From assembly GCA_963836905.1 (NCBI GenBank), contig CAWIKY010000006.1:186001-250000 (forward strand): 64,000 nt of DNA, given 5' to 3'. This document shows positions 44,430 through 53,616 of the stretch, one piece after another. Numbering within the stretch: the stretch's first letter is position 1; every line of letters begins with the position of its first letter. The position numbers and the translations under genes are program-made. Origin of the DNA: CAWIKY01 sp963836905 (lineage in GTDB: Bacteria > Pseudomonadota > Alphaproteobacteria > Caulobacterales > Hyphomonadaceae). The notes beneath the pieces were generated by a model. The model was not told where the DNA came from and searched no databases. It saw nothing but the letters and a program-made list of their open reading frames with translations.

Positions 44430-45505
44430 GGGGCAGACATGAAATCCGTCAGGGCGCGCACGACCTGATCATTGGCTTCGCGGACGCCGATCGAGATGCG
44501 CAGACAGTCTTTCAGCCCGTAGGGAGCCACACCGCGCACAGTCAGACCGCGGTTTTTCAGGAACGTATTGGCGTCGTGTGACCGTTTGCCCTCCACGTCC
44601 GGAAAGCGGATGAGCAGAAAGTTCGCCACGCTGGGAAAGACCGTGAGACCGGCCTTTGCAATCAGCGGCGCAACGCGTGCAAGCTCGTCATTGTTGAACT
44701 GGGCCGACCGGCTGGCGAAGGCTTCGTCTTCCAGAGCGGCAATACCAGCGACTTGAGCTGGCATGGACACGTTGAACGGGCCACGGACACGGTTGAGCGT
44801 ATCGATAATGGCTTGGGGTCCGTAAGCCCAACCCAGACGCAGGGCGGCCAGGCCGTGTATCTTCGAGAATGTGCGTGTCATCAGCACGTTTTCATAGCTG
44901 CCTGCCATTTCCAGACCGGAGCTGTAATCGTTCAGCGTAACATATTCGGCATAGGCGGCGTCGAGCACCAGCAGGATGTCGCCCCGCAGGCCGGCATGCA
45001 GGCGGCGCACCTCCTCGAACGGCAGATAGCTGCCTGTCGGATTGTTCGGATTCGCCAGGAAAACGATCTTCGTTTTGCCGGTCACAGCCGCCAGCATGGC
45101 ATCGACATCGGCGCACAGGTCCGTCTCGGGCACGGATATCATCGTTGCGCCTGCCTGCTGGGTGACCAGACGGTAGACGAGAAACGCATGCGCGCTCTGG
45201 ATGACTTCGTCGCCCGGCTGCAGAAAGGCCCGCGCCAGCATCTGGAAGATCTCGTCCGAACCGGCTCCGCAGATAATGCGGGCGGCATCGACACCATAAC
45301 GCTTGCCGATTGCGGTGCGCAGACGGTTTGCGCCGCCATCAGGATAGGTCGCCAGATCGGATATGGCGTCCTGAAGCGCGGCCGTCGCTTTCGGTGAGCA
45401 TCCAAGCGGGTTTTCGTTAGACGACAGTTTATAGCCCTCGTCTGCGGCCAGTCCCGGAACGTAGGGGATAATCTCTTCGATATTGGGCAACGGGCGCGGC
45501 GTCAT
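44426..45505 (-). CDS. hisC: histidinol-phosphate/aromatic aminotransferase HisC
   Basis: 359 residues, class I/II PLP fold. LSSNENPLGCSPKA near the start, GAGSDEIFQMLARAF, NPNNPTGSY, and the PLP lysine in TRTFSKIHGLAALRLGW (about 217). In this gene order the enzyme may serve both histidinol phosphate and aromatic 2-oxo acids, as HisC homologues beside tyrosine genes often do. Confidence 0.9.
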   Translation of the reverse strand: MTPRPLPNIEEIIPYVPGLAADEGYKLSSNENPLGCSPKATAALQDAISDLATYPDGGANRLRTAIGKRYGVDAARIICGAGSDEIFQMLARAFLQPGDEVIQSAHAFLVYRLVTQQAGATMISVPETDLCADVDAMLAAVTGKTKIVFLANPNNPTGSYLPFEEVRRLHAGLRGDILLVLDAAYAEYVTLNDYSSGLEMAGSYENVLMTRTFSKIHGLAALRLGWAYGPQAIIDTLNRVRGPFNVSMPAQVAGIAALEDEAFASRSAQFNNDELARVAPLIAKAGLTVFPSVANFLLIRFPDVEGKRSHDANTFLKNRGLTVRGVAPYGLKDCLRISIGVREANDQVVRALTDFMSAP

Positions 45506-45529
45506 GCCTGATCCTTTTTCGACAGTCTA

Positions 45530-46312
45530 TCAGCCTGCCGGAAGTGCCCCGACCAGTTTCAATCCGTCAAGCCCTGCGCGTCGAAGCCGCGTCAGGCGTG
45601 GATCGCTCTCATTGGCGGGCATGTCGGCCTTGAAGAGGACGAGCGAGCGCGCCCGGCCCAGCTCGCGCACCGTTATGCCCACCTCGGCAAACTGGCGCTC
45701 GGCCCGGTAAAGATCGTCATGGCAGATGAGGAGAGATGCACCATCGGTCGCACGCGGCAATTCCCCGTTTGCGATGATCGCGGTCGCCGGGTCCAGCTCG
45801 CCATTGACCGGCCAGCCGGCAACAATCCGCAACGACTGGAACCGCCCTTCGTTGAGAATGGGCCACCAGAGACCGGCACCCGGTTGCGTCATCCAGCCCA
45901 GAACCGAAATCGTACCGGTCCGTTCGACGCATTCCAGAAGCGATTCGCGCGCATCCGGTTCAAAATGCATCTTGATGTGGTGACCGAAAATGGCACGGGC
46001 ATGGTCCCAGGTGCGCAGGCTTTCCGGCCCGGAAACGGAGATGCGTGAAATGCCTTGGGCCGCCAGCGTTAGCGGGAAGCTGGCCGCCCACATTGCCTGT
46101 CGCAGGGTCGGGTCTTCGTTACCGGCAGCCGCATATAGCTTGAAGTCGAGCGTCGGCGTGAACTTGCCGCCGCCGCGCCACGACCGTTCGGCCACACGCA
46201 GCGTCTCTGCCGCGCGGTAACGCCGCGCGATGGCTTTGCGCAAATCTTCCTCTGCTGCTTCGAGCCCTGCCCGAAGTGCATCCAGATTGCAGGATGTATC
46301 TGTCTGCTCCAT
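45530..46312 (-). CDS. chorismate mutase-like protein with unusual C-terminal domain
   Basis: 260 residues. The N-terminus (LDALRAGLEAAEEDLRKAIARRYRAAETLR) resembles the first helix of AroQ-type chorismate mutases. The rest (about 70-260: SFPLTLAAQGISRISVSGP, MTQPGAGLWWPILNEGRFQSLRIVAGWPV, SLLICHDDLYRAERQFAE) is not a standard mutase, and some strands recall prephenate dehydratase-type regulatory folds. Its place 24 bases before hisC and the dehydrogenase supports a role in tyrosine synthesis. Function is inferred mainly from context. Confidence 0.65.
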   Translation of the reverse strand: MEQTDTSCNLDALRAGLEAAEEDLRKAIARRYRAAETLRVAERSWRGGGKFTPTLDFKLYAAAGNEDPTLRQAMWAASFPLTLAAQGISRISVSGPESLRTWDHARAIFGHHIKMHFEPDARESLLECVERTGTISVLGWMTQPGAGLWWPILNEGRFQSLRIVAGWPVNGELDPATAIIANGELPRATDGASLLICHDDLYRAERQFAEVGITVRELGRARSLVLFKADMPANESDPRLTRLRRAGLDGLKLVGALPAG

Positions 46313-46334
46313 AGCCTTAACCGTCGCGCGACCG

Positions 46335-46360
46335 CACGTCAGCCGAACCTGGCTGACCGT
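46335..46360 (+). promoter_or_regulatory. stem-loop in the metX leader
   Basis: CACGTCAGCC-GAACCT-GGCTGACCGTG, a 7-bp perfect core extended with one bulge, about 115 bases before metX. A smaller GTGT/ACAC hairpin follows. It does not match the SAM-II riboswitch consensus as I know it. The role is unknown. Confidence 0.35.
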
Positions 46361-46472
46361 GTGTGTTTTGACACAATTTGCAGTGCCTCGCCCACCGCTG
46401 TGCAGGTTTCATTCCAGTTGGAGTTTTCATTGCAGTTTCCGCCTCAGTTCGGCATCACTGGCCGCAAGACCC

Positions 46473-47619
46473 ATGAAGACTTCTGATCCCCTCTCGCGCG
46501 TCAATCGCCTCAGGCTTTCAGAGCCGCTTCGGCTGACGAGCGGCGCTGTGCTCGATCCTGTCGATATCGCGTTCGAAACCTCCGGAACGCTCAACGCGGA
46601 CAAGACCAATGCCGTTCTGGTCTGTCATGCCCTGACCATGGACCAGTTTGCATTCTCGGCAAACCCCGTCACAGGTCGCCCGGCATGGTGGGCAGACATG
46701 ATCGGGCCCGGCAAGCCCGTGGATACGGATCGTTATTTCGTCATCGCCTCGAATGTACTTGGCGGCTGCATGGGATCGACCGGACCGGCCAGTGTGGACG
46801 CCGACGGACAGGTCTGGGGTTCGCGCTTTCCTGTGCTCACGATAGGCGACATGGTCTCTGCCCAGATCGCGCTTCTGGATGCGCTTGGTATCGAGCGCCT
46901 GCTTTGCGTCATCGGGGGCTCGATGGGAGCCATGCAGGCGTTGCAATGGGTCGCCAGTCACCCCGCAACGGGTCGCATCGGCAATTCCGATTGCGGGCGC
47001 ATCGCGCCACTCGGCCCAGAACATCGGCTTCTATGAGGTAGGTCGTCAGGCCATCATGGCCGACCCGGACTGGTGCGCTGGCGATTACCTTGCGGCGGGC
47101 AAGCGCCCGGAACGGGGCCTCGCCGTGGCGCGCATGGCCGCTCACATCACCTATATGTCCGAAGAAGCGCTGAAGCAGAAGTTCGACCGGGGCATGCAGG
47201 ACCGGGATGCAGTTTCGTTCGGATTTGACGCCGATTTTCAGGTCGAGTCCTACCTGCGCTATCAGGGCCGCAGTTTCGTGGACCGCTTCGATGCCAATTC
47301 GTATCTCTATATCACACGCGCGATGGATTATTTCGATCTGGCCGGTGCCTCGGGCGGGCAACTCGCAAAGGCTTTCCTGAACGCCGGAACGCGGGTTTGC
47401 ACGATCTCCTTCACGTCGGACTGGCATTATCCGCCAGAGGTCAGCCGTGACATTGTCCGAGCGCTGAATGCAGCCGGAGTCGATGCCAGCTATATCGAGA
47501 TCGAGACCGACAAGGGCCATGACGCATTCCTGCTGGACGAACCCGTCTTCTATCGCGCGGTGAAGGGGTTTCTCTCCGCCACGGCCGATGGTGAAGGCGT
47601 CGGACGGACCGCGTCATGA
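46473..47619 (+). CDS. metX: homoserine O-acetyltransferase/succinyltransferase MetX, interrupted by a +1 frameshift
   Basis: The first part has the MetX fold: LVCHALTMDQF, SNVLGGCMGSTGP and the nucleophile elbow CVIGGSMGAMQALQW. After WVASHP the natural sequence (QRVASAIPIAGASRHSAQ to the acid/base end SYIEIETDKGHDAFLLDEP) lies in the next frame. Removing one C from the CCCC run at 46961-46964 gives 381 residues. It acylates homoserine for methionine synthesis. The stop overlaps metW (ATGA). Confidence 0.9.
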
Positions 47620-48224
47620 CTGAACGCGCCGACCACCTCGCTATTGTCGATCTGATTGCGCCCGGTGCACGCGTGCTGGATGTCGGCTGCGATCGGGGCG
47701 ACCTTCTGGCGCTACTGCAGGAGAGGCGCGGCGTCACCGCTCGCGGACTGGAAATCTCGGCAGACCGGGTCGCAGACGCCGTGGCGCGCGGGCTGTCTGT
47801 CGTTCAGGGTAATGCCGATACCGATCTGGCCATGTATCCTGATCGCTCACTTGACGTTGCGGTGTTGTCCAAGACGTTGCAGGAAATGCGCGATCCGTCG
47901 AAGGTGCTGGCAGACCTGCGACGCATTGCGCCTCACGTCATCATCTCTTTTTCCAATTACGGCCACTGGCGTCACCGCGCCACAACCGCATTGACGGGTC
48001 GCTCTCCGGCACCGCGCGGTCGACCCTGGCATGCGTCGCAGAGCCTCCACCCTTGTACATTTGCCGATGTCCACGACCTGGCCCGTTCGCAAGGGGTAGC
48101 TGTTCGCTCGGTGACCGGATTGAACGGCGGGAAGGCGCGCCAGTTGACGGTGGGCAATTCAGTTCGTGGATGGACAGGTGCGTTCTGTGAGGACATCGTC
48201 ATGCTGCTTGATGACGGAGCCTGA
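47616..48224 (+). CDS. metW: methionine biosynthesis protein MetW
   Basis: 202 residues, SAM-methyltransferase fold. RVLDVGCDRGDLLALLQE near the N-terminus, GLEISADRV, and LSKTLQEMRDPSKVL are MetW hallmarks, with RFPRH-type segments replaced by SPAPRGRPWHAS. MetW pairs with MetX and is needed for its activity in several proteobacteria. Translationally coupled to metX. Confidence 0.92.
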   Translation: MTERADHLAIVDLIAPGARVLDVGCDRGDLLALLQERRGVTARGLEISADRVADAVARGLSVVQGNADTDLAMYPDRSLDVAVLSKTLQEMRDPSKVLADLRRIAPHVIISFSNYGHWRHRATTALTGRSPAPRGRPWHASQSLHPCTFADVHDLARSQGVAVRSVTGLNGGKARQLTVGNSVRGWTGAFCEDIVMLLDDGA

Positions 48225-48227
48225 GAC

Positions 48228-48737
48228 ATGCCGACCTTGCTGATCGTCTGGCATTCGCGCACCGGCGGCTCAGAAGCGATGGCAAAAGCCGCCTCCAAGG
48301 GCGCAAGATCAGCAATAAGGGGTGAAGACACGCAGGAGCTCGCGGTCCGTCTGCTGAGAGCGGAGGAGACAGATCCAGAAGACCTCCTGTCGGCAGACGG
48401 CTACATCTTCGCCGCACCGGAAAACCTCGCGGCGCTATCGGGACAGATGAAGGAATTCTTTGACCGGTGCTATTATCCGGTGCTCGGAAAGATCGAGGGA
48501 CGCCCGTATGCGCAGATGATCTGCGCTGGGTCAGATGGTGAAAACGCGGTGCGTCAACTGGCCCGGATCGCTACGGGCTGGCGGCTCAAGACGGTGCAGG
48601 AACCGATCATCGTGTGCACACATGCGCAGACCGAGGCCGATATTCTTGCCGAAAAGGCGATAGGAGAGGCCGATCTGAAACGCTGCCATGATCTTGGAGC
48701 AGCACTCGCAACCGGCCTTGCCATGGGCATATACTGA
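48228..48737 (+). CDS. flavodoxin-like family protein
   Basis: 169 residues. The FMN phosphate loop reads IVWHSRTGGSEAMA (about 6-19), and AAPENLAALSGQMKEFFDRCY carries the second FMN loop region. It starts three bases after the metW stop, so it is in the metX-metW message. A redox role near sulfur amino-acid synthesis is possible but not shown. Confidence 0.8.
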   Translation: MPTLLIVWHSRTGGSEAMAKAASKGARSAIRGEDTQELAVRLLRAEETDPEDLLSADGYIFAAPENLAALSGQMKEFFDRCYYPVLGKIEGRPYAQMICAGSDGENAVRQLARIATGWRLKTVQEPIIVCTHAQTEADILAEKAIGEADLKRCHDLGAALATGLAMGIY

Positions 48738-48866
48738 CGCCGACGTTCGGAATCGCCGAACTTAGGGCAGCTTGAGCGGAATGACCTGCTCAGCAAGCGG
48801 TCCGGCGAGTTCCCGCCCCGGAATGGCGAGGCCAAATCCGGAGGCAGGGTTCATGCCAGGGTTTTA

Positions 48867-49211
48867 CTAAGCCTCGATGGCTTGCTCGTCGCGTTCGCCG
48901 GTGCGGATGCGGAGCGAGGATTCCAGCGGCGTAACGAAGATCTTGCCGTCGCCGATCTTGCCGGAATTGGCCACGGCGGCAATTGCCTCGACGATCTGGT
49001 CGACTGACGCATCGGCGCAGGCGATTTCAACCTTCACCTTGGGCAGAAGGCGGACCTCGTATTCGGCACCGCGATACACCTCGGTCTTGCCTTGCTGGCG
49101 ACCATATCCGCGAACTTCGCTGACAGTGAGACCGTTCACCCCGGCCTCCGCCATGGCGTCAAGAACGGCATCAAGCTTGGATGGTTTGAAGACTGCGGTA
49201 ACGAACTTCAT
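48867..49211 (-). CDS. P-II family nitrogen regulatory protein
   Basis: 114 residues from ATG 49211, with AGGAG before it. MKFVTAVFKPSKLDAV starts the fold. The T-loop carries the uridylylation Tyr in TEVYRGAEYEV, and GDGKIFVTPLESSLRIRTGE closes the ATP/2-oxoglutarate site. No glnA or amtB is next to it, so GlnB versus GlnK cannot be decided. The extended frame upstream is not family-like. Confidence 0.9.
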   Translation of the reverse strand: MKFVTAVFKPSKLDAVLDAMAEAGVNGLTVSEVRGYGRQQGKTEVYRGAEYEVRLLPKVKVEIACADASVDQIVEAIAAVANSGKIGDGKIFVTPLESSLRIRTGERDEQAIEA

Positions 49212-49227
49212 GACTGGCTCCTGCTCA

Positions 49228-49992
49228 TTAAGCAATATGTGTAACATGTTCATGTGTAAGTGACAAGGCCGGTTGTGCCCCGACCGGTCTGGCACCGCTC
49301 GGAACGATGCGGACCCGTTCTGGTCGGGTCGGGTCTATCCGGGTTCGCTTTACGCCCTCCACCAGAACGACGCCGCCAAGTTTGGGCCAGAGGGTCCGTC
49401 CGACCTTCTCCCAGGCGTCCGCTGCCCGGTTCAGGAAGGGCAGGTCGAAAGGTGGCTGGTAGACGGCATGCGTCCAGGCGGTCGGTATCAAAAGCGCGTC
49501 GCGCATCTGGTCGGCGAGCTGCCGTCGGCTGAATGGTCGGCCATGACCGAACGGCGTGGTTTCCATTCGGCTCCACAGCCCGGTCCGGTTCGCGGCGATG
49601 ATGATGACCCGGGCCTCCGGCGCGCAGATACGCCAGACTTCGCGTAGGAAATGGGCATGGCGATGGGTCTCTTCCATGCTGTGGACGATGACCACGCGAT
49701 CGAACAGGGCATCGGGGAAGGGCAGTTCGTGGTCGCCGCAGATCGTCACGGCAGATCCGCGTGGCCCCGGGCACCATTCATGTGCGCCCATATCCCCCGG
49801 CATCGCGGCAATGAAACGTCTGGCCTTGCCGCGCAGCGCATCCAGATAAGGTGGGGCATACCCTATGCCGAGGACATCGAGACCGGAGACCGACGTCCAG
49901 AGCGATCCGATGCGCTGCGTTACCGCATGGCAGGCAGATTGACCCAGCGGGCTTGCATAAAAGTCCATAAGGCTGCGAACATCAGGTCGCAT
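49228..49992 (-). CDS. class I SAM-dependent methyltransferase-like protein
   Basis: 254 residues from ATG 49992. VLGIGYAPPYLDAL (about 40-53) is the SAM loop, followed by LPFPDALFDRVVIVHSMEET and VWRICAPEARVIIIAANR. This type is commonly divergent from gloB in alphaproteobacteria. The substrate is unknown. The C-terminal residues (LSLTHEHVTHIA) run into the P-II leader and may be non-native. Confidence 0.8.
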   Translation of the reverse strand: MRPDVRSLMDFYASPLGQSACHAVTQRIGSLWTSVSGLDVLGIGYAPPYLDALRGKARRFIAAMPGDMGAHEWCPGPRGSAVTICGDHELPFPDALFDRVVIVHSMEETHRHAHFLREVWRICAPEARVIIIAANRTGLWSRMETTPFGHGRPFSRRQLADQMRDALLIPTAWTHAVYQPPFDLPFLNRAADAWEKVGRTLWPKLGGVVLVEGVKRTRIDPTRPERVRIVPSGARPVGAQPALSLTHEHVTHIA

Positions 49993-50047
49993 GAACGGGG
50001 TATCCTGTTTCGTGAAACACCGCCGGCCGCTACCAGGGAGTCTCACC

Positions 50048-50816
50048 ATGACCGCACTCGATATACACCAGTTTCCCTGCCGCGAGGATAATTACGGGTT
50101 TCTTGTGCATGATGCCGCCTCTGGCGAGACGATCGCCATTGATACGCCTGACGGACAGAAAATTCTCGATCAGGCCGCTGATCGTGGCTGGACCATCACC
50201 GCAATCTGGAACACGCATTGGCACCCCGACCATGCCGGGGGCAATGCGCTTATCAAGGAAAAGACCGGCTGCACGATCATCGGACCGCGCGGCGAGGCTG
50301 ACAAGATTCCGGGGATAGACCGGGCGGTCGGCGATGGCGACGAGGTCTCTATCGGCGCACATGTCGCACGTGTGATTGATGTGCCCGGACACACGGCAGG
50401 CCATATCGCTTTCCATCTTGCAGCCGACAATATTGCCTTTGTCGGCGACACGCTCTTCGCTCTGGGCTGCGGACGCGTCTTTGAAGGTACCGCGAAACAG
50501 ATGTGGACATCGCTTTCGAAAGCTGAAGGCGCTTCCGGCAGAAACGACGCTCTATTGCGCGCATGAATACACCGCGGCAAACGCCCGTTTTGCCCTGTCG
50601 GTTGACGGCGACAACAGCGAACTGCGTGCCTATGCCGATGAGGTGACTGTCAAACGCGCGAAAGGTCAGCCCACCGTTCCGACCCGGCTTTCGAAGGAGT
50701 TGCGGGCCAATCCGTTCCTGCGCGCCGATGACGAGGAATTGCAGACCGTTATGGGGCATCTGGGCGATGCGGTTGCAACCTTTGCCGAGATACGCGCACG
50801 CAAGGATAATTTCTGA
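50048..50816 (+). CDS. gloB: hydroxyacylglutathione hydrolase (glyoxalase II), interrupted by a +1 frameshift
   Basis: The metallo-beta-lactamase motif NTHWHPDHAGGN (about 57-68), DVPGHTAGHIAFH and FVGDTLFALGCGRVFEGT are in the first frame. After MWTSLSK the natural end (LKALPAETTLYCAHEYT to EIRARKDNF) lies in the next frame. Removing one A from AAA at 50519-50521 gives 255 residues, exactly the usual GloB length. It hydrolyses S-lactoylglutathione. The stop overlaps the next gene by one base. Confidence 0.9.
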
Positions 50817-51268
50817 TGGGGCCTGCACGGTCCGGCGATCTCGGAGCAGGTGAGCTTGTCCGGATGCTCGGTCTGGAACGCCATCCTGAAGGCGGCTGGT
50901 ATTGCGAGACCTTCAGGGACGGGCAGGTGGATGGCGAGGGGCGCAGCCGGGGCACGGCCATCTATTATCTGCTTGAGGCAGGTGACGTGTCCGCATGGCA
51001 TCGTGTCGATGCGGCAGAAACCTGGCACTGGTATGCGGGCGGCCCACTGGCCCTGACGGTTTCGCTCACTGGAAAAGGGGCGAAACCTTATCAACTGCGT
51101 CCGGACCTACGTGCCGGTCAGAGGCCGCAGATAACGGTTCCGACCGGGGCGTGGCAAACTGCGGAAAGTCTCGGGGCGTGGACATTGTGCGGCTGCACTG
51201 TCGCGCCGGGGTTCAATTTCTCAGGGTTCGAGATGGCGCCGCCGGACTGGCGTCCGGACATGGGTTAG
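50816..51268 (+). CDS. cupin-domain protein (DUF985 family)
   Basis: 150 residues. LGLERHPEGGWYCETFRD, TAIYYLLEAGDVSAWHRVDAAETWHWYAGGPL and GCTVAPGFNFSGFEMA are typical of the DUF985 cupins, which bind a small ligand or metal in a beta barrel. The start overlaps the gloB stop by one base (TGATG). Function is unknown. Confidence 0.87.
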   Translation: MGPARSGDLGAGELVRMLGLERHPEGGWYCETFRDGQVDGEGRSRGTAIYYLLEAGDVSAWHRVDAAETWHWYAGGPLALTVSLTGKGAKPYQLRPDLRAGQRPQITVPTGAWQTAESLGAWTLCGCTVAPGFNFSGFEMAPPDWRPDMG

Positions 51269-51275
51269 CAACGCC

Positions 51276-52016
51276 TCACGAGCTTCTGTGCTCTTTCAGG
51301 TACAGCATGATCTCGTCCGATGATGGTCTGCCGAAATATCCGGCGTCGGCATCAATCCCGATCTTCAATATGCCGTCAGACCCAATACCGAACCGCGACC
51401 GCTTGGCAGGCTCCACCTGGATGGCTTTCACGCGCGCCACTGCCTTTGAGGTCTGATCGGCGTCTTGGGCCTTTATGAGGCCCTTTACGGCGATCCTGGC
51501 CGCATCATGGCCATAAGCCAGGACATGGGCGCTGGTGCCGGAAATCTCGATCCCGACCGGGTGTCCGGTTCGCAGGCTGGCATAGGCAGACAGACGTTCG
51601 GCAAAGCCGGGTTCGGCCACGGGGCCATCGATCGCGGCGGGATCGGGCAAATTCTCCACTGGTGCACCCAGCAGATTACCTCCATCATAAAGGATGATGT
51701 TTCCGAGATAAGTGATCTTGAGCACAAGCCGGCCGGCGGCATTGCTGAAATACTCGTCGCCCCGGGGACCATTGGTCGCCCGCAACGACCAGACTTCAAA
51801 ATCATCGTCGAACTTGAAAAGCGCGCGCCTGCCGTCCCGTTCCAGGGTGAATACGCGCCCGTCGAGCGTCCGGTGGGCGCTCGTTCCGCGATGGACGCCA
51901 TAAGCTTCGGCCATGAAACCCTGATCGGCCGGGCTCGGCGATTGCGCGACCGCGCCCGCGCCCGAGAGGAAAAGCGTCAGGAGTGCCGGTAAGAGAGGGA
52001 ATGCGCGTTTTGCCAT
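51276..52016 (-). CDS. secreted protein, DUF4908-like
   Basis: 246 residues. A signal peptide ends near AVAQS. The mature part has a strand-rich first half (RVFTLERDGRRALFKFDDDFEVWSLRATNGPRGDEYF, LKITYLGNIILYDGGNLLGAPV) and a mixed second half (GIGSDGILKIGIDADAGYF). It resembles the DUF4908 proteins of Caulobacterales. Function is unknown. It converges with the cupin gene. Confidence 0.65.
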   Translation of the reverse strand: MAKRAFPLLPALLTLFLSGAGAVAQSPSPADQGFMAEAYGVHRGTSAHRTLDGRVFTLERDGRRALFKFDDDFEVWSLRATNGPRGDEYFSNAAGRLVLKITYLGNIILYDGGNLLGAPVENLPDPAAIDGPVAEPGFAERLSAYASLRTGHPVGIEISGTSAHVLAYGHDAARIAVKGLIKAQDADQTSKAVARVKAIQVEPAKRSRFGIGSDGILKIGIDADAGYFGRPSSDEIMLYLKEHRSS

Positions 52017-52073
52017 TCTCTCCCTTAGGGCCTGAAGGTGGCGCGATTTGGGCGCTTCTACGGCTTGGGGTGT

Positions 52074-52799
52074 CTATCCTGCGATATACTGCCCGCCGTT
52101 TACAGTCATGGTGGCGCCCGTCACGAAAGCTGCCTCATCGGAGGCCAGATAGGCCACCATGCTGGCAATCTCCGCTGCATCGCCCAACCGGCCCACAGGA
52201 ATGTCAGCGATGATCGATTGCAGGACTTCGGGCTTCACCGCAGACAGCATTTCGGTATCGATGTAGCCGGGCGCGACACAGTTGGATGTAATTCCCTTGC
52301 GTGCGCCTTCATGTGCAAGCGCTTTGGTGAAGCCGATGATCCCGGCCTTGGCAGCCGAGTAATTGGCCTGCGTGAACTGGCCTTTCTGTCCGTTGATGGA
52401 CGAGATGTTTATGATCCGGCCAAAGCCACGCTCGCGCATGCCGTCCCAGACATTGCGGGTGGTGTTGAACGCGGAGTCGAGATCGACATTGATGACCTCG
52501 CGCCAGTGCTCTGGAGTCATCTTGTGGAAGGGTGCGTCCCGCGTGATCCCGGCATTGTTGACGAGGACATCGACCGGTCCAAGCTCTGACTCGATCTTCG
52601 CGATTGCCGACTTGCACGCCTCGAAATCCCCGACATCGAATTTGTAGCAATTGATACCGGTTTCGCGTGAGCAGGACGCCGCGGCTTCGTCGTTTCCGGC
52701 ATAGTTGGCTGCGACGGTCATGCCGTCGGCTTTCAACCGTTCGGAAATTGCGCGGCCTATTCCCCGGGTTCCGCCGGTAACCAATGCTATGCGTGCCAT
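52074..52799 (-). CDS. phaB: acetoacetyl-CoA reductase PhaB
   Basis: 241 residues, SDR fold. VTGGTRGIGRAIS binds NADPH, NNAGITRDAPFHKMTP is the PhaB-type loop, the catalytic residues lie in ISSINGQKGQFTQANYSAAKAG, and the C-terminus is TGATMTVNGGQYIAG. It reduces acetoacetyl-CoA to (R)-3-hydroxybutyryl-CoA for PHB. It is divergent from phaR, the usual arrangement. Confidence 0.93.
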   Translation of the reverse strand: MARIALVTGGTRGIGRAISERLKADGMTVAANYAGNDEAAASCSRETGINCYKFDVGDFEACKSAIAKIESELGPVDVLVNNAGITRDAPFHKMTPEHWREVINVDLDSAFNTTRNVWDGMRERGFGRIINISSINGQKGQFTQANYSAAKAGIIGFTKALAHEGARKGITSNCVAPGYIDTEMLSAVKPEVLQSIIADIPVGRLGDAAEIASMVAYLASDEAAFVTGATMTVNGGQYIAG

Positions 52800-52936
52800 G
52801 TCTGTCTCTCCCGAAACGCGTTTTGTTCTGTTTGCAAAACTGTGATTTAGTGCGTGTTGTATACAGTCAGCCCGGAAGAGATCGAACAAGCAATTGTTTT
52901 GTTCGAGACACTTTTCCTGACAAGAGGAATGGCCCT

Positions 52937-53574
52937 GTGAAGGACAAATCCGGATCCGATGGCCCGATCGTCATCAAGAAGTACGCAAACCGCAGGCTCT
53001 ACGACACGTCGACGAGCGGCTATGTCACCCTCGATCATCTCGGGCAGCTTGTCCGGGAGGAAGTGGATTTCGTCGTTGTGGATGCGAAAACGGGCGAAGA
53101 TCTCACCCGGTCGGTCCTGACGCAAATCATCTTCGAGCACGAAAACCGGGGCGGGAACGCGCTACCGGTAAACTTCCTGCGTCAGGTCATTCGTTTCTAT
53201 GGCGACAGCGTGCAGACGGCCCTGCCGGGCTATCTCGACATGGCGATGACGAACTTCACCCAGAATCAGGGTCGCTGGCGTGATATGATGTCGAAGGGTA
53301 TGACCGGCTCACCCATCGCGCTTCTCGAAGAACAGACCCGTCGCAATATGGAATTGTTCGAGAAAAGCCTCGGCTTTTTCGCAGCCGGCAGAGAGCGGTG
53401 AGAACGGTGACAAGCCGGGCGAGGCGGAAAACAGCTCACACGCCAGCAAGGACGCCGCCATCGGCACGGTCCGGTTCGGCACCGGGCACCGCGAGTGATG
53501 ACCTTGGTATGAAGGCACTGCAGGAGCAGATGGCCGCCATGCAGGCCCAACTGGACAAGCTTTCGAAGAGCTGA
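52937..53574 (+). CDS. phaR: polyhydroxyalkanoate synthesis regulator PhaR, interrupted by two +1 frameshifts
   Basis: Starts at GTG 52937 (MKDKSGSDGPIVIKKYANRRLYDT), with AGAGGA upstream. The PHB/PHA accumulation regulator domain is complete (YVTLDHLGQLVREE, TRSVLTQIIFEHE, GNALPVNFLRQVIRFYG). After FFAAGRE the frame breaks twice (about 53397-53398 and 53468-53469). Removing one G at each joins a hydrophilic linker to the coiled-coil end MKALQEQMAAMQAQLDKLSKS, 211 residues in all. It represses PHA-associated genes and binds PHB. Confidence 0.85.
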
Positions 53575-53616
53575 CCTGCGACGTACCCTTGGCACCGGAA
53601 TTGCGACGCTGGTGCC

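Noticed and set aside
46313..46472. SAM-II riboswitch before metX
   Set aside because: The characteristic conserved bases and pseudoknot pairing could not be found; only simple hairpins are present.
48745..48761. GTTCGG-AATCG-CCGAAC hairpin after the flavodoxin gene as a terminator
   Set aside because: The stem is only 6 bp and is followed by TTAGGG, too weak to call.
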